Below, one piece after another: positions 63,964 through 64,000 of a stretch of DNA of 64,000 bases. The stretch spans positions 25,529-89,528 of the forward strand of contig JANSLP010000117.1 of NCBI GenBank assembly GCA_029298735.1, read 5' to 3'. The notes beneath the pieces were generated by a model, which was not told where the DNA came from, did not search any database, and saw only the letters and a program-made list of their open reading frames with translations. Within the stretch, counting starts at the first letter, position 1; each line of letters starts with the position of its first letter. Source of the DNA: Ophiostoma sp. CBS 140.51 (Eukaryota; Ascomycota; Sordariomycetes; Ophiostomatales; Ophiostomataceae). The position numbers were made by a program, and so were the translations under genes.

Positions 63964-64000
63964 GTCGGGAAAAAGAAGTGGTTGTTGAAAAAAGGGGGGG

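Noticed and set aside
1..64000. CRISPR arrays, rRNA, transposases, secondary-metabolite core enzymes
   Set aside because: None seen on reading both strands; short repeats present lack regular spacers, and no polyketide, peptide or terpene synthase motifs occur near the P450 or the Ayg1-like hydrolase.

Overview
The window looks like nuclear DNA of a filamentous ascomycete (Pezizomycotina). The evidence is short GT-AG introns of about 50-190 bp with CTAAC-type branch points, GC-rich coding sequence, a Zn2Cys6 regulator, an intron-containing tRNA-Phe, large non-coding spacers and pyrimidine-rich leaders. The protein style suggests a Sordariomycete, possibly of the Ophiostomatales/Sporothrix type, but that is an impression and not a database result. 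I support 20 protein-coding genes and one tRNA. I see no transposase, CRISPR array, rRNA or plasmid-like element. Starts were placed at ATG codons, so several long open frames that begin at TTG or GTG were shortened. Introns were placed by eye from splice signals and protein continuity.

Layout. 1-8.36 kb is almost gene-free and holds only tRNA-Phe(GAA), simple repeats and an AT-rich patch. 8.36-18.5 kb, plus strand: a CAP20/perilipin-like protein, pirin, a SYLF/Ysc84-domain protein and a large Zn2Cys6 transcription factor. 18.8-26.7 kb, minus strand: a RhoGAP-domain protein that seems to lack its arginine finger, a conserved-looking hypothetical gene interrupted by a frameshift, and an HDEL-tagged PDI-like protein assembled from two 8-nt microexons. 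27.1-27.96 kb, plus: a prolyl 4-hydroxylase diverging from the PDI-like gene. 28.1-33.1 kb, minus: a GPI-anchored GH5 endoglucanase with four exons and an Ntn-type asparaginase/taspase. 33.9-38.9 kb, plus: an Ayg1/pseudooxynicotine-hydrolase-like alpha/beta hydrolase and a secreted acid phosphatase. 39.2-40.1 kb, minus: a secreted GDSL esterase. 41-42.2 kb, plus: RFC3, with two MluI cell-cycle boxes upstream. 42.8-44.1 kb, minus: a Cys-rich single-pass membrane protein. 46.3-52.3 kb, plus: a secreted histidine acid phosphatase and an OPT oligopeptide transporter. 52.4-54.1 kb, minus: a cytochrome P450. 55.8-57.8 kb, plus: a membrane-anchored histidine acid phosphatase. 58.1-63.9 kb, minus: a branched-chain aminotransferase and ethanolamine-phosphate cytidylyltransferase, the latter directly preceded by a 66-bp G/C homopolymer.

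Most genes are ordinary housekeeping or secretory genes. Two groupings look functional. The first is the divergent pair of prolyl 4-hydroxylase and PDI-like protein, which recalls the alpha/beta partnership of the animal enzyme. The second is a loose nutrient-scavenging neighbourhood (three acid phosphatases, an oligopeptide transporter, a secreted esterase and a cellulase). The most unusual signals are the paired microexons in the PDI-like gene, the apparently inactive RhoGAP and PDI active sites, the frameshifted gene, and two short palindromic or repetitive motifs scattered through the spacers.
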